The position numbers were made by a program, and so were the translations under genes. Source: Alteribacillus bidgolensis (GTDB taxonomy: Bacteria > Bacillota > Bacilli > Bacillales > Marinococcaceae). Taken from it: a stretch of 64,000 bases of DNA. Positions within the stretch are counted from its first letter, which is position 1. The number at the start of each line of letters is the position of its first letter. The DNA is taken from the NCBI RefSeq assembly GCF_002886255.1, contig NZ_KZ614149.1, positions 1,302,001 through 1,366,000 of the forward strand. The letters run 5' to 3'. The notes under the pieces were generated by a model. The model worked only from the letters and a program-made list of their open reading frames with translations, made no database searches and had not been told where the DNA came from. Of the stretch, positions 54,727 to 62,855 are shown one piece after another.

Positions 54727-54762
54727 TATACTTTAAAAAGTATATTTATTTCTCTTTTTTTC
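54727..54762 (+). terminator. Terminator after CGNR regulator
   Basis: Stem ATATACTTT / AAAGTATAT with a two-base loop followed by a T-rich tract ending TCTTTTTTT, directly after the stop. Confidence 0.75.
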
Positions 54763-54995
54763 CTGCATTATAGTGAAAATTGTTGTATTTTTGAAAAAAG
54801 TACAACCCTTCACACCAAGAATCATCGTTTATTAACCAGCGGTACATAGCAATAAGAAATGGTTGTATTTTGAAGCTGATAATAGGAAGCTGCAAATCCT
54901 TTTGTATTGAAAAAACCAAGCTTACAGATTGGACATATTCGAATGATAAAGATACAATAACCCATGATCATTTTAAGTAAAGGAGGTAATGTAGG

Positions 54996-56225
54996 TTGGT
55001 GATGTTAAAACGATATATAGAAATGCCCTTAATTAAAAAAATCACCTTGGCTCTTGTTCTCGGTATTTTGGCTGGCTTGATTTTCGGTGAAAAAACGGAA
55101 GTACTTGCACCGTTTGGGGACCTGCTGCTTCGCCTGCTCCAATTCATTATCGCCCCGCTGATTTTCTTTACGCTTGTTGTCGGTGTCAACCAGACAAAGA
55201 TTACTCATTTAGGACGCATGGGCGGTAAAGTGTTTTTATATTATCTTCTTACTTCAGCACTAGCTATTATGATTGGAATGGGGGTTGCCAGCCTGTTTAA
55301 TCCTGGCACAGGCATGACGCTGGGAGGAAATGAAAGGGTCGAAGTTCCAGAAAACCCCGGTGTTGTAAACGTCTTGTTAAATATCGTGCCAGAAAACATC
55401 GGAACAGCTTTTACAGAAATGAACCTTCTCGGAATTATCTTTACTGCAATTGTTTTCGGGATTGCTATTTCCTATTTGAGATCATCTAAAGAACAAAGCG
55501 AGTTAGGGGAACGTGTCTACAGAGTAGTAGATGCACTCAATGAAACGACGCTAACCGTCATGAAAGGTTTACTGCAATTTGTACCGATTGGTATATTTGC
55601 AATTATTGCAGACGTCGTAGGGAGCCAGGGCACAAACACCCTATTCTCGTTAGGGAACTTCATTTTTGTATTGTACGTGGCTCTTTTCATACAGCTTTCA
55701 GTCTATGTTGTCTTTTTGCTTTTTGTAAAAAAACGCCCAGGGGAATTTTTCCGTGAAGCACGCAGTCCGATGATTACTGCATTTGTAACACAAAGCAGTT
55801 CTGGGACACTTCCGCTTACGATGAACGCAGCTAAAAACCTTGGTTTGTCTAAAAGTCTGTATGGTTTCAGCCTGCCGTTTGGAGCAACCATTAATATGGA
55901 CGGTGCTGCTATTCGTATTGCGGTATCAACTGTTTTTGCTGCTAACATTATCGGTGAACCACTTAGTTTTGCAGCAATGCTGCAGGTTGTCCTGATTGGT
56001 ACCCTTGCATCAGTCGGAACAGCTGGTGTCCCCGGTGCCGGTATCATTATGATTGCAACGGTATTTTCCCAGCTTGGCCTCCCCATGGAAGCTGTTGCCT
56101 TACTCGCAGCAGTTGATGTCTTGATCGGAATGGGGGCTACCTGTCTGAACGTCACCGGTGATCTCATTGGTACGACAGTAATAAATAAAACGGACGAAAA
56201 AGAGAAAGAAAATGTAAATGCATAA
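54996..56225 (+). CDS. DAACS dicarboxylate/amino acid:cation symporter (GltT/GltP family)
   Basis: A 409-residue membrane protein of the glutamate/aspartate transporter fold. Hallmarks are the serine-rich hairpin TQSSSGTLPLTM (about 268-279), the NMDGAA motif (about 300) and GVPGAGIIM, followed by IGMGATCLNVTGD. It imports glutamate, aspartate or C4-dicarboxylates with Na+ or H+. The TTG at 54996 has AAAGGAGG at nine bases; ATG two codons later is too far. Followed by a strong terminator. Confidence 0.94.
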   Translation: MVMLKRYIEMPLIKKITLALVLGILAGLIFGEKTEVLAPFGDLLLRLLQFIIAPLIFFTLVVGVNQTKITHLGRMGGKVFLYYLLTSALAIMIGMGVASLFNPGTGMTLGGNERVEVPENPGVVNVLLNIVPENIGTAFTEMNLLGIIFTAIVFGIAISYLRSSKEQSELGERVYRVVDALNETTLTVMKGLLQFVPIGIFAIIADVVGSQGTNTLFSLGNFIFVLYVALFIQLSVYVVFLLFVKKRPGEFFREARSPMITAFVTQSSSGTLPLTMNAAKNLGLSKSLYGFSLPFGATINMDGAAIRIAVSTVFAANIIGEPLSFAAMLQVVLIGTLASVGTAGVPGAGIIMIATVFSQLGLPMEAVALLAAVDVLIGMGATCLNVTGDLIGTTVINKTDEKEKENVNA

Positions 56226-56264
56226 TGTCCTACTTGGGCTGTCCCAAAAGCCCTGAAAATGATG

Positions 56265-56309
56265 AACACCTGTTGGGAAATATGAGTTTTTTCAACAGGT
56301 GTTTTTTGT
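56265..56309 (+). terminator. Terminator after DAACS symporter
   Basis: Perfect 11-base stem AACACCTGTTG / CAACAGGTGTT followed by TTTTTG. Confidence 0.9.
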
Positions 56310-56407
56310 GTATTCTGCTGTTTTCCTAAAAACAGGGAAGTTTTGGGTGATAGCGTAATCAGTTCGATCATAAAGTGACTCTAAAACCACTTGCGGCTTT
56401 CTCTTTT

Positions 56408-56542
56408 TTAAGACTTCAAGTACTCTCGATGGGGCAGTCCCTCATCATATGTCCATTTGAAAATGGAACGGATACATCGCTCAAGGAAGTAAACTTTACA
56501 GTCCTGTGTACAACAAAAATCTGTTTTTTCAATGTTGCTCAC
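56408..56542 (-). CDS. Possible small cysteine-containing protein (44 residues)
   Basis: GTG at 56542 behind TTAGGAGGGATGAA (six bases spacing). It reads MSNIEKTDFCCTQDCKVYFL, then ERCIRSIFKW and a short tail to TAA. The start overlaps (GTGA) the stop of an upstream protein-like frame (FSQDTAFSKKALGGMK), suggesting a coupled pair whose upstream part is truncated. Family unknown. Confidence 0.4.
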   Translation of the reverse strand: MSNIEKTDFCCTQDCKVYFLERCIRSIFKWTYDEGLPHREYLKS

Positions 56543-56688
56543 TTCATCCCTCCTAACGCTTTTTTTGAAAAAGCCGTATCTTGTGAAAAATTCATCAACT
56601 CAACTAATGCTGCCCGTTTCTTAAAAATAGTTTTGTAAACCCTATGCTTTGGTCATATTACGAAAGTACGCACATTTCCGAAATCAAC

Positions 56689-56990
56689 TTAACTGTTTGA
56701 AAATCCACTTATACCTTTCAGCTCTTCCTTTAAGTAATTTATCATAACAACCCGTTCTTGTTCACCTTGTTCGTCATACAACAGTTGTTCGATAAACTCT
56801 CATATATCTTCTAAACTTCTTCTTTCTTGGTAAAATCTAAGGCATCAGTGTTGATCGAAAAGTTTGGATGGGTTTTCTGATAAATACTTAAAAATTCATT
56901 GAAATAGGCTTTATCTACGTGAAACATAATGTCAGCTTCAACGGGAGCCAATTTTACCCCTTCCCAATCAATGAACAGGGAGATAATTAA
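56689..56990 (-). pseudogene. Broken aminoglycoside phosphotransferase (APH)-like gene
   Basis: The C-terminal part of an APH-like kinase is visible in two frames. FIDWEGVKLAPVEADIMFHV (the DxE/D metal region of APH enzymes) is followed by QKTHPNFSINTDALDF in one frame. Then a frameshift near 56815 leads to EDI-stop-EFIEQLLYDEQGEQERVV and a tail to the stop at 56689. The N-terminal kinase lobe and catalytic HGD are absent. So the gene is truncated, frameshifted and has an internal stop; no resistance function is expected. Confidence 0.6.
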
Positions 56991-57065
56991 TATTTACTCT
57001 ACTTTAGCAACTACTGTCCCAAACACAATTCTTCTCCAACATATGCTTCAAGTTCCTACATTCCA

Positions 57066-57398
57066 CTAATCGGCAAAGACATCATCGTGTGCACCTGCTC
57101 CATTATGAGAACCAGCTAATTCCTTACTTTCAACAACTGTTACATCTTTATTTGTTTCTATTATAACAACAACTTCAAAATCACCCTCTAACTTCTGTTT
57201 CTTTCCCCCTATTCGTCCTTCTTCCAATAGCACCGTATAAGAACCAGATTGAAAGGTTTTACTCACCTCTAGATTACTGTTATCTTCTTTCACCAGCTCC
57301 TCAGATACTCCATCTTTAACAACGTCTTCTTTCTTCCCTTCAAAATTATCATCCGAATTACATCCCAGCATTGTAAGAAACACTAATAACGATAGCAC
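57066..57398 (-). CDS. Small predicted lipoprotein
   Basis: A 110-residue frame from a GTG at 57398: hydrophobic signal ending in lipobox TMLGC (residues 9-13), then an acidic linker and one domain with SGSYTVLLEEGRIGG. No family recognised; it may be a YfjS/DUF-type lipoprotein. GAGAGGAGA lies rather far upstream and the N-terminus is short, so the start is uncertain and the 5' end may be damaged (an out-of-frame ATG lies just before). Confidence 0.55.
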   Translation of the reverse strand: MLSLLVFLTMLGCNSDDNFEGKKEDVVKDGVSEELVKEDNSNLEVSKTFQSGSYTVLLEEGRIGGKKQKLEGDFEVVVIIETNKDVTVVESKELAGSHNGAGAHDDVFAD

Positions 57399-57520
57399 TC
57401 ATAATTTTTGACTTAAACGTTCTCCTCTCAACTCTTCCAAAATCCTGTAGAGATGCTGAGAGTAAAATGCGTTTATCTTTTAGTGTTCATTGGTAAGATT
57501 CTATTCCTATAGATTAATAG

Positions 57521-57560
57521 AAAAAAGAAGAAACTACCCGTGTTGGATAGCTTCTTCTTT
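57521..57560 (-). terminator. Terminator after EEP-family gene
   Basis: Minus-strand stem GAAGAAGCTATCC / GGGTAGTTTCTTC (near perfect) followed by TTTTTT, beyond the CBM remnant. Confidence 0.8.
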
Positions 57561-57599
57561 TATTATTCCTTTATCTACACCGTTTCCAAATAAACATTC

Positions 57600-57728
57600 T
57601 TACTTCTGGAGATCAAACTGAATGTAGTCGAGGTGGTACGACCCAGAATCAGTCACGTTTATCATAATTGTATGGGAGCCTTGAGCTGACAGATCCACAA
57701 ATTCAGCCCTTTCCCCTTTACTTAAGCG
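57600..57728 (-). pseudogene. C-terminal carbohydrate-binding-like tail, cut off by a stop
   Basis: In frame with the preceding EEP gene but after its TAA: RLSKGERAEFVDLSAQGSHT, then IMINVTDSGSYHLDYIQFDL and a stop at 57600. The pattern (SxGxHTIxIxVTxSGxYxLDYIxF) is the last third of CBM6/35-like beta-sandwich domains. The first two thirds of such a domain are missing, so a deletion removed most of a C-terminal binding module. Confidence 0.55.
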
Positions 57729-58628
57729 TTATGGAAGATCAATATCCGCAACAACAGGGTAATGATCACTAGGGTATTGACCATTTTTTTGGTAGTCTAC
57801 GATTGCAGTTGTCTCTGTCGTCACATCCTCGCTGGAGAGAATCCAGTCGATTCTATTATCCGCTCCTCCTCCGGAAGGATTGTCAAAACCATTGAACGTA
57901 CCCAGATGTTCATTTATTCTTGTTTGAGCAGTAGCCCAAGTATCAACGAAAGGCCCCTGTTCCGTGAGAATACGATGAGGTTCGCTGTTAGGTCCTGCAT
58001 TAAAATCACCCGTTACAATAATTGGAACGTCGGGATCAAATTCTTCTATTTTTTCAGTGATAAGCTCAGCACTTTTCTCTCTAGCCTCTGTGGAGATATG
58101 ATCAAAATGGGTGTTTACGAAATAGAGGGGCTTGTCCGTTTTGGTATCGAGAAATTTAACCCAAGTGACCATTCGCGGGATCGTATTTCCCCATGAGGTG
58201 GACCCAATCACTTCGGGAGTATCTGATAACCAATAATGGTCATATTCTAAAGGAGTAAAACGGGTTTCATCATAATAAACAGCCATAAATTCTCCTTTAT
58301 CCCCTCCCTCTCGACCTAAACCAATCCAATCATAATTAGGTAAATCATTGTCCACGTCTTTTACTTGTTGATATACAGCTTCTTGTGTTCCAAAAATATC
58401 AGGCTGCTCTTTACGAATAACCTGACGAACCGTAGAACGTCTCTCCTCCCATGTATGCGGGGATGGATCAAAATTATTCATATACCTCAAGTTAAACGTC
58501 ATTGCCGTCAAGTCTGTCTTTGTTGAAGATTTTTCTGAGGCAAAGGCCTCTGTTGAAAAAAGAAATAAGCTTCCCATAAGTAAAATGGAAAATGACCACA
58601 GAAAAAAAGATCTCACTATTCCTTTCAC
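57729..58628 (-). CDS. Secreted endonuclease/exonuclease/phosphatase-family protein
   Basis: A 299-residue protein with an N-terminal signal peptide (about residues 1-30, ending AFASEKS), then an EEP (DNase I-like) metallo-phosphodiesterase fold: MTFNLRYMN (Asn), GTQEA (metal Glu), HFDH (catalytic His), GDFNAGPNS (Asp/Asn), and the terminal SDHYPVVADIDLP (Asp-His). All catalytic residues are present. Substrate could be nucleic acid, phospholipid or inositol phosphate; not resolvable. GTG start behind AAAGGAGG. A truncated sugar-binding module follows in frame after the stop. Confidence 0.88.
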   Translation of the reverse strand: MKGIVRSFFLWSFSILLMGSLFLFSTEAFASEKSSTKTDLTAMTFNLRYMNNFDPSPHTWEERRSTVRQVIRKEQPDIFGTQEAVYQQVKDVDNDLPNYDWIGLGREGGDKGEFMAVYYDETRFTPLEYDHYWLSDTPEVIGSTSWGNTIPRMVTWVKFLDTKTDKPLYFVNTHFDHISTEAREKSAELITEKIEEFDPDVPIIVTGDFNAGPNSEPHRILTEQGPFVDTWATAQTRINEHLGTFNGFDNPSGGGADNRIDWILSSEDVTTETTAIVDYQKNGQYPSDHYPVVADIDLP

Positions 58629-59067
58629 ATTAAATTCCTCCTTTGAAATTTTTTACAAATAGAGAATATCAAAAGGATGTAAATTTCCTACTACAGCTAT
58701 ATAAAGCTTTGAATAGCCAAAATTAAAAAAATTTACCATTGAAACTGGTAAAAGCAACAAGCCTTCTCATTTTGCAGGAAATTACTCCCATACCCATTTC
58801 ACTTTTTTCTTCCCCTACTGCGTTCCGTATAGCAAAAACATTCCCGTTTTTTTACGAAAATTCATGCTAAGGTCACAGATTTTGACACCTTTTACTTTGT
58901 CATTGCAAAAGTTGATATTTTCTTTATTTTTTTTCCTTGAACTTACAAAATAGGAGACATTTCGGAATATGCGATTAACTCCAATACCTTCGAACGTTAA
59001 TACTTTTTATTTAAGAAGGCATTAAAACCCCAAAAGACCGCGGTTGTTGAATTGTTCATTAACAACA
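58629..59067. other. Intergenic region with no clear gene
   Basis: About 440 bp, AT-rich. It holds the upstream region of the EEP gene and a small TTTACCA/TGGTAAA hairpin near 58733-58752. Nothing else identifiable. Confidence 0.4.
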
Positions 59068-59106
59068 TAAAAAGAAGAGCTCAATTCATGCTTTAGAATT
59101 GAACCC
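59068..59106 (-). terminator. Terminator after DUF3267 gene
   Basis: Minus-strand stem TTCAATTC / GAATTGA followed by TTCTTTTTATG. Confidence 0.65.
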
Positions 59107-59116
59107 TTTCGTTAAA

Positions 59117-59578
59117 TTAAAGACTTCTATTAAACTTATACTCTTCGTTCCTTTGTGCGTTTTTCCAATAAGTGTCTGGTCCATTACTTTTTAGAGTGGC
59201 ATTTTTCGGTACTTGTTTAATAATTAGAAACATATTAAGCATATCAACTGATGATGCCATTGCGTTTAGTATGATCAAAAATTTTAATGTCGTTGTTAAA
59301 AGCCCAAATACACTTAATATTAGTGGAAATATAATTGAAATAATCATAAAAGGAGCAATGGTGATCACTATATATCTTGCTTTTGAAATCTCTTCTTCCG
59401 TTATTACAAAACCACCGAACAGAGTAAGTCCTGCATATGTTTTTTCTGATTTAATAAAATGAGGAATGAAAATCAAATGAAGTAATTCGTGAAATAGTAA
59501 AAGTAAGACTAGCAAAAAAACTATTTCTAAGTTAATAATTATTGATATTTTATCAGGCATGAGGCCAAACTCACTCAA
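59117..59578 (-). CDS. DUF3267 membrane protein, probably 5'-truncated
   Basis: A 153-residue frame with about four membrane helices, the putative zinc site HELLHLIFIP (residues 30-39) and family segments GLTLFGGFVITEEEISKARY and SSVDMLNMFLI. DUF3267 proteins resemble site-2-protease-like metalloproteases. The usual N-terminal 30-40 residues are absent: the frame begins at a TTG inside the end of a truncated AraC gene, with no ribosome site. Probably non-functional or expressed only by read-through. Confidence 0.6.
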   Translation of the reverse strand: MSEFGLMPDKISIIINLEIVFLLVLLLLFHELLHLIFIPHFIKSEKTYAGLTLFGGFVITEEEISKARYIVITIAPFMIISIIFPLILSVFGLLTTTLKFLIILNAMASSVDMLNMFLIIKQVPKNATLKSNGPDTYWKNAQRNEEYKFNRSL

Positions 59579-59815
59579 AAAAAGTGGTTATAAAATGTGA
59601 TTCACTATTAAACCCACATTTGTAAGCAATCTCTGCAATGCTTAAATTTGTATGATGTAATAAATATTTGGCTTCATTCAGTCGGAGTTGTATAAGGTAG
59701 TTAATCGGTGTTTCTCCCATAGATTTTTTAAAGACACGCAAAAAATAATAAGGGCTTAGGTTAACTTCTGAAGCAATATCATTCAAAGGTAATATTATCC
59801 TGAAGATTATCTCAG
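59571..59815 (-). pseudogene. AraC-family regulator remnant
   Basis: Both helix-turn-helix parts of an AraC DNA-binding domain are visible: NDIASEVNLSPYYFLRVFKK, then NLSIAEIAYKCGFNSESHFI. The frame is broken at the start (an extra T in ACCTTTGAAT near 59787) and the end is cut at FITTFFE, where it runs into DUF3267 sequence; the last 20 residues of the fold are missing. A deletion fused the two genes. Confidence 0.65.
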
Positions 59816-59923
59816 GAAGTGCTTGGTGTAGATTGGCTAAGTACTTCTTGTATCGACTTTGAATTCGAATCTAGTTAAGGACGTGATTTTTAAGTAAACA
59901 AGAATATCAATAATTATCGGAAA

Positions 59924-60015
59924 ATGATTAAATTTAATATTCAGGAGAAAGCAGAATATACTAATTTTTGGCGGAAATAGTAAAAATAGGACAGCCCTTA
60001 GAGGCTTTCCCTTAT
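59924..60015 (+). repeat. Degenerate gene-fragment repeat, left copy
   Basis: About 90 bp starting ATGATTAAATTTAATATTCA, clearly related to the inverted copy at 62536-62624 (ATGATTGAATTTAATATTGA), including the shared AGCCCTTAGAGGCTT. Here it is frame-broken (MIKFNIQEKAEYTNFW then stop). Family of the original protein is not recognised. Confidence 0.6.
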
Positions 60016-60212
60016 TTCATTAAAGAGGGTGCTTATTTAATAAGCCGTCCTATTTATACGTCTAAAATATGGAAAAGTCATTGTGCCTATTGGGGAGTTT
60101 TGAAATAATTAATGTTAAGCAATCGGGCAGTTTAATTAAATAGAATTTCAGTAATGTATGTCAACATTGAAAATAGACTTATATAATTCTTGTTAACAAG
60201 GAAGGTGATTTT

Positions 60213-60328
60213 ATGGTGCTGAATACGAAAAATCCAAAGTGGACAATATGGGCAAAAGCATTATGAAAATTTCTTTCATCCCTGAAAATCAAATCGAACG
60301 GCTATTGGATGATTTTATACTAAATTAA
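60213..60328 (+). pseudogene. Small ORF remnants with a good ribosome site
   Basis: AAGGAAGGTGATTTT precedes ATG 60213, which reads MVLNTKNPKWTIWAKAL and stops. A second frame from 60248 reads MKISFIPENQIERLLDDFIL to a stop at 60328. Probably one short gene broken by a frameshift; family unknown. Confidence 0.3.
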
Positions 60329-60376
60329 CAATAACAAGTATAGGGACTGATTTATAACTAAAAGATTAATGATATG

Positions 60377-60590
60377 TTATTTATCTTTTGCAATTTCTTC
60401 TCTATTAGGGGCAAGTGGTGGTTGTTCCAGCCAGTTATTTTTAACCATGATTTTAAACCAATTCTTAGTTACCCTTAGGTTTTTAAGAATCGTTTCTTCA
60501 TATGCCGTTATAAGGTCTGTTCGCATGCTTGCTGCTAAACCTTTCCCATAGTATTCTTGTGCAACTTGAGATAATCCATACATGCGATTT
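60377..60590 (-). pseudogene. DUF3231 gene, C-terminal piece
   Basis: Minus-strand frame with the end of a DUF3231 protein: MYGLSQVAQEYYGKGLAASM, then RTDLITAYEETI and the family tail NNWLEQPPLAPNREE. It lacks a start. Other pieces of the same gene lie at 60591-60775 on the plus strand and 60770-60920 on the minus strand. Confidence 0.7.
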
Positions 60591-60775
60591 TTAAAGATGC
60601 AATTAAGACGTTTGAAAAACAAAAAAAGCAAATCGTAACTTTGTTAGAAAATGAGGGGTTTCCAGTTCCCATTGGGTTTACTAATTCAGAACTCAATCAA
60701 GGTACAAAGAGACTGTTTAGTGACCTCTTTTGCTTACATTATTTGTATATCATGACTCTACATGGCCCGCAAATC
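60591..60775 (+). pseudogene. DUF3231 gene, inverted middle piece
   Basis: Plus-strand frame KDAIKTFEKQKKQIVTLLEN, EGFPVPIGFTNSELN, then GTKRLFSDLFCLHYLYIMTL and HG. This is the N-terminal-middle part of DUF3231 proteins (GFPxPxGFTxxDxN...LFSD) in the opposite orientation to the rest of the gene. Confidence 0.7.
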
Positions 60776-60920
60776 CTCTCTTGCAGAAATCCCCAATGAA
60801 GTTGTGTGACCGTTCAAACTTTATTAACCACTTCTGTCATTGTTCCGTTCACATATTGTCCCCACAATGACCCAATTTCGGAAGAGGTCAGTTTTATTTT
60901 ATTCTTATCCATAAGATCAC
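60770..60920 (-). pseudogene. DUF3231 gene, N-terminal piece
   Basis: ATG near 60913-60920 behind AGAGGTGATC reads MDKNKIKLTSSEIGSLWGQY, VNGTMTEVVNKV, then stop: the typical DUF3231 start (LTxxEIxxLWxQYxN). In the next frame the following 45 bp reads TTSLGISAREDLRAM, also DUF3231-like (SxREDLR). So at least three or four pieces of one gene are scattered on both strands. Confidence 0.65.
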
Positions 60921-61103
60921 CTCTAAGGATATTTTGATCCATTTAACCAAAAATATGACTATAGAATTGGAGTTGTGTAAGATTTTTACTGTTGGTTAAT
61001 CATTGGTTCTAGGTCTCAAAACAAAATAAAGTTTCCAGAATAATGTAACCAAGCACATTAACACAGACAGTTGTTTTCACTTTTTTTCCGGATTTGCTCC
61101 GGC

Positions 61104-61298
61104 TTAACTGCTAGACCAGATTGAACAGTTCCTTTCAACCATTTGCTTTCGAAGTTTCTCGTTGATTTTCCCCTCGTCCTTTGCACTAAAACCAATCAGT
61201 TTATTGAAATCTTTAATAATGGCTAAGTTAAGTGTAAAATTATCATAATAGTATATATTTTCTGACTTTAAGTGAATGCTTTTAATTTTCTCGATTTA
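61104..61298 (-). pseudogene. Coding remnant of unknown family
   Basis: A 64-codon minus-strand frame with no start reads, in part, NIYYYDNFTLNLAIIKDFNK and INEKLRKQMVERNCSIWSSS to a TAA at 61104. Protein-like composition; family not recognised. The rest of 60921-61340 holds nothing clear. Confidence 0.3.
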
Positions 61299-61340
61299 AT
61301 ACGAACTATTTCAAATTATAATGGAATACTTCTTTCCAAT

Positions 61341-61376
61341 AAAAAAAGCGCAATCCCTTATTACGGAATGCGCCCC
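61341..61376 (-). terminator. Terminator after methyltransferase
   Basis: Minus-strand stem GCGCATTCC / GGGATTGCGC followed by TTTTTTT, right after the stop at 61392. Confidence 0.85.
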
Positions 61377-61391
61377 TTGATTGAAAATCGA

Positions 61392-62102
61392 TTATTTTTT
61401 ACCCTTCTTTATTTTTAACATTGAATTAGCATTTGTCTGAAATTCATATGGAACTTTAACCTCTTCGACTGTACAACCATTGTTCACGAGATAAATTATT
61501 AATTTATCTAAATGTTCATATCGTTGTCCTTCCAAAGCAACTAAAGGGAAAATTCGAATTTCTTCTTTGGTAACTCTCAATAACTCATTCAGTGTTTCTA
61601 TATGAAACTTATAATCTAATCGATCAGCGTACATAAATAGAAAATGTCCAGAAAGAAGAATATCAAATTCTGCATCTTTAAACGGTAAATAAGGTAAAGT
61701 AACAGGAACATATCGTTCGCTAGATTCCATAATGTCATTAGCACATTCTTTTAATGCACTCAAACGAAGTTTTCTGAGACCTTCGATATCTTTGAAATAA
61801 TCCCAAATATAATTATTTTTTGCTTTTTCCATGAGTTCCATCGCATGTTCAATATCTCGCAAACCTTTATTTTTAAGGTTTTCTCCTGAATAATAATAAG
61901 TAATATCGCATGCCGTTACGTCTAACCCTAATCTGTTACCTATTGCTGTAAATGAACATGCTCCTGCTGGACAATCCAGTATCTTTTTCCCTTTCAGTTC
62001 TTCTTTCGAAAGAGAAAACATGTCTAAATACTCTTCAAAGGTTCTCCCAATAAAAACGATTCTTTCTAAATCTAACTTTGTACTCTGCTCAACCCTGCTC
62101 AA
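61392..62102 (-). CDS. SAM-dependent methyltransferase-like protein
   Basis: A 236-residue class I methyltransferase-like protein. SAM motif I is ILDCPAGACSFTAIG (about 41-55), the strand-2 acid is in VTACDITYYY, and the later segment is FDILLSGHFLFMYADRL. This subgroup is common in Bacillaceae with no known substrate. The ATG at 62102 is preceded by AGAGGTGAG. It appears intact amid decayed neighbours, so it is probably selected. Confidence 0.82.
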   Translation of the reverse strand: MSRVEQSTKLDLERIVFIGRTFEEYLDMFSLSKEELKGKKILDCPAGACSFTAIGNRLGLDVTACDITYYYSGENLKNKGLRDIEHAMELMEKAKNNYIWDYFKDIEGLRKLRLSALKECANDIMESSERYVPVTLPYLPFKDAEFDILLSGHFLFMYADRLDYKFHIETLNELLRVTKEEIRIFPLVALEGQRYEHLDKLIIYLVNNGCTVEEVKVPYEFQTNANSMLKIKKGKK

Positions 62103-62141
62103 CTAAACTCACCTCTAATAATAGGAATTAAATTTATATTA

Positions 62142-62400
62142 TCACAAACTAGACGAAGCAATCATGTATACCCAGGTTAGTGTCTCATTTAGAATGAGAT
62201 AAGATAACACAGCAGTTGATGCGGATACGCCAGATACGCTTCCAGATACCTTTGATACCCCACTGTACCACAGGTAGAAGGCTATGACCGTCACCACTGT
62301 TGACTAAAGTCAAAGCCTACTGCCTCATACAAGGCAAATGGCAGAAAAAATGTAAATATTAAAAGTAAAAGAATGCCTCCAAAGATATCAACTGTTAAAT
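62142..62400 (-). pseudogene. EamA/DMT-family transporter remnant
   Basis: The last two to three helices of an EamA drug/metabolite transporter are readable: GGILLLLIFTFFLPFALYEA in one frame, then after a frameshift near 62305 VTVIAFYLWYSGVSKVSGSV followed by SGVSASTAVLSYLILNETLT to a stop at 62142. The first half of the gene and any start are gone. Confidence 0.65.
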
Positions 62401-62501
62401 TAAGGCAAAACTCTAAAGAAAACTTCAAATTAACTTGTTTGAAGCTTATTTGGCATGCGCAATTTTATTGTCACATGAGTTTTAAACTTTTTTATCCCTA
62501 C

Positions 62502-62624
62502 CTATTGACCTTCTATTAGCTGGTATTGATGGAACCAGAGTAAGCCTCTAAGGGCTACCTTATTTAAACTATTCCCTCCAAAAATTGTATATTCTGCTTT
62601 GTCCTCAATATTAAATTCAATCAT
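62502..62624 (-). pseudogene. Gene-fragment repeat, right copy (inverted)
   Basis: A 40-codon frame MIEFNIEDKAEYTIFGGNSL, then NKVALRGLLWFHQYQLIEGQ, stop. It is the less damaged copy of the fragment at 59924-60015, in opposite orientation. No ribosome site; family unknown. Confidence 0.55.
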
Positions 62625-62627
62625 TTC

Positions 62628-62855
62628 TCAAGCAATTCGTATTTTCCTCACTTCAAGCTCAAATGGTAAATGAAATTCTTGATGTTCTCCGCCAAGATAT
62701 TCTTGCAGCTGTTGTCGAATAGGTTTACCTAACTCAGAGCTCTTTTTAACAGTGTGATTTTTAACAAAAGATGACCAAAGATCATCATGCGCACGAGTGT
62801 TCCATTTTCCCTTAGAACACAAATCTTAAAAGCCCGATATCTGTTTGACATTCAT
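62628..62855 (-). pseudogene. AdaB/Ogt methylguanine-DNA methyltransferase remnant
   Basis: Begins at an ATG overlapping the adaA stop (ATGA), the usual adaA-adaB coupling, but hits a TAA after nine codons. The frame then continues LCSKGKWNTRAHDDLW to IRQQLQEYLGGEHQEFHLPF, the N-terminal domain of O6-methylguanine-DNA methyltransferases, and ends. The catalytic domain with PCHRV is missing, so this copy cannot repair DNA. Confidence 0.6.

Noticed and set aside
55703..56371. 222-codon antisense frame over the DAACS symporter
   Set aside because: Ser/Thr/Pro/Ala-rich shadow of a well-supported gene with no start signal.
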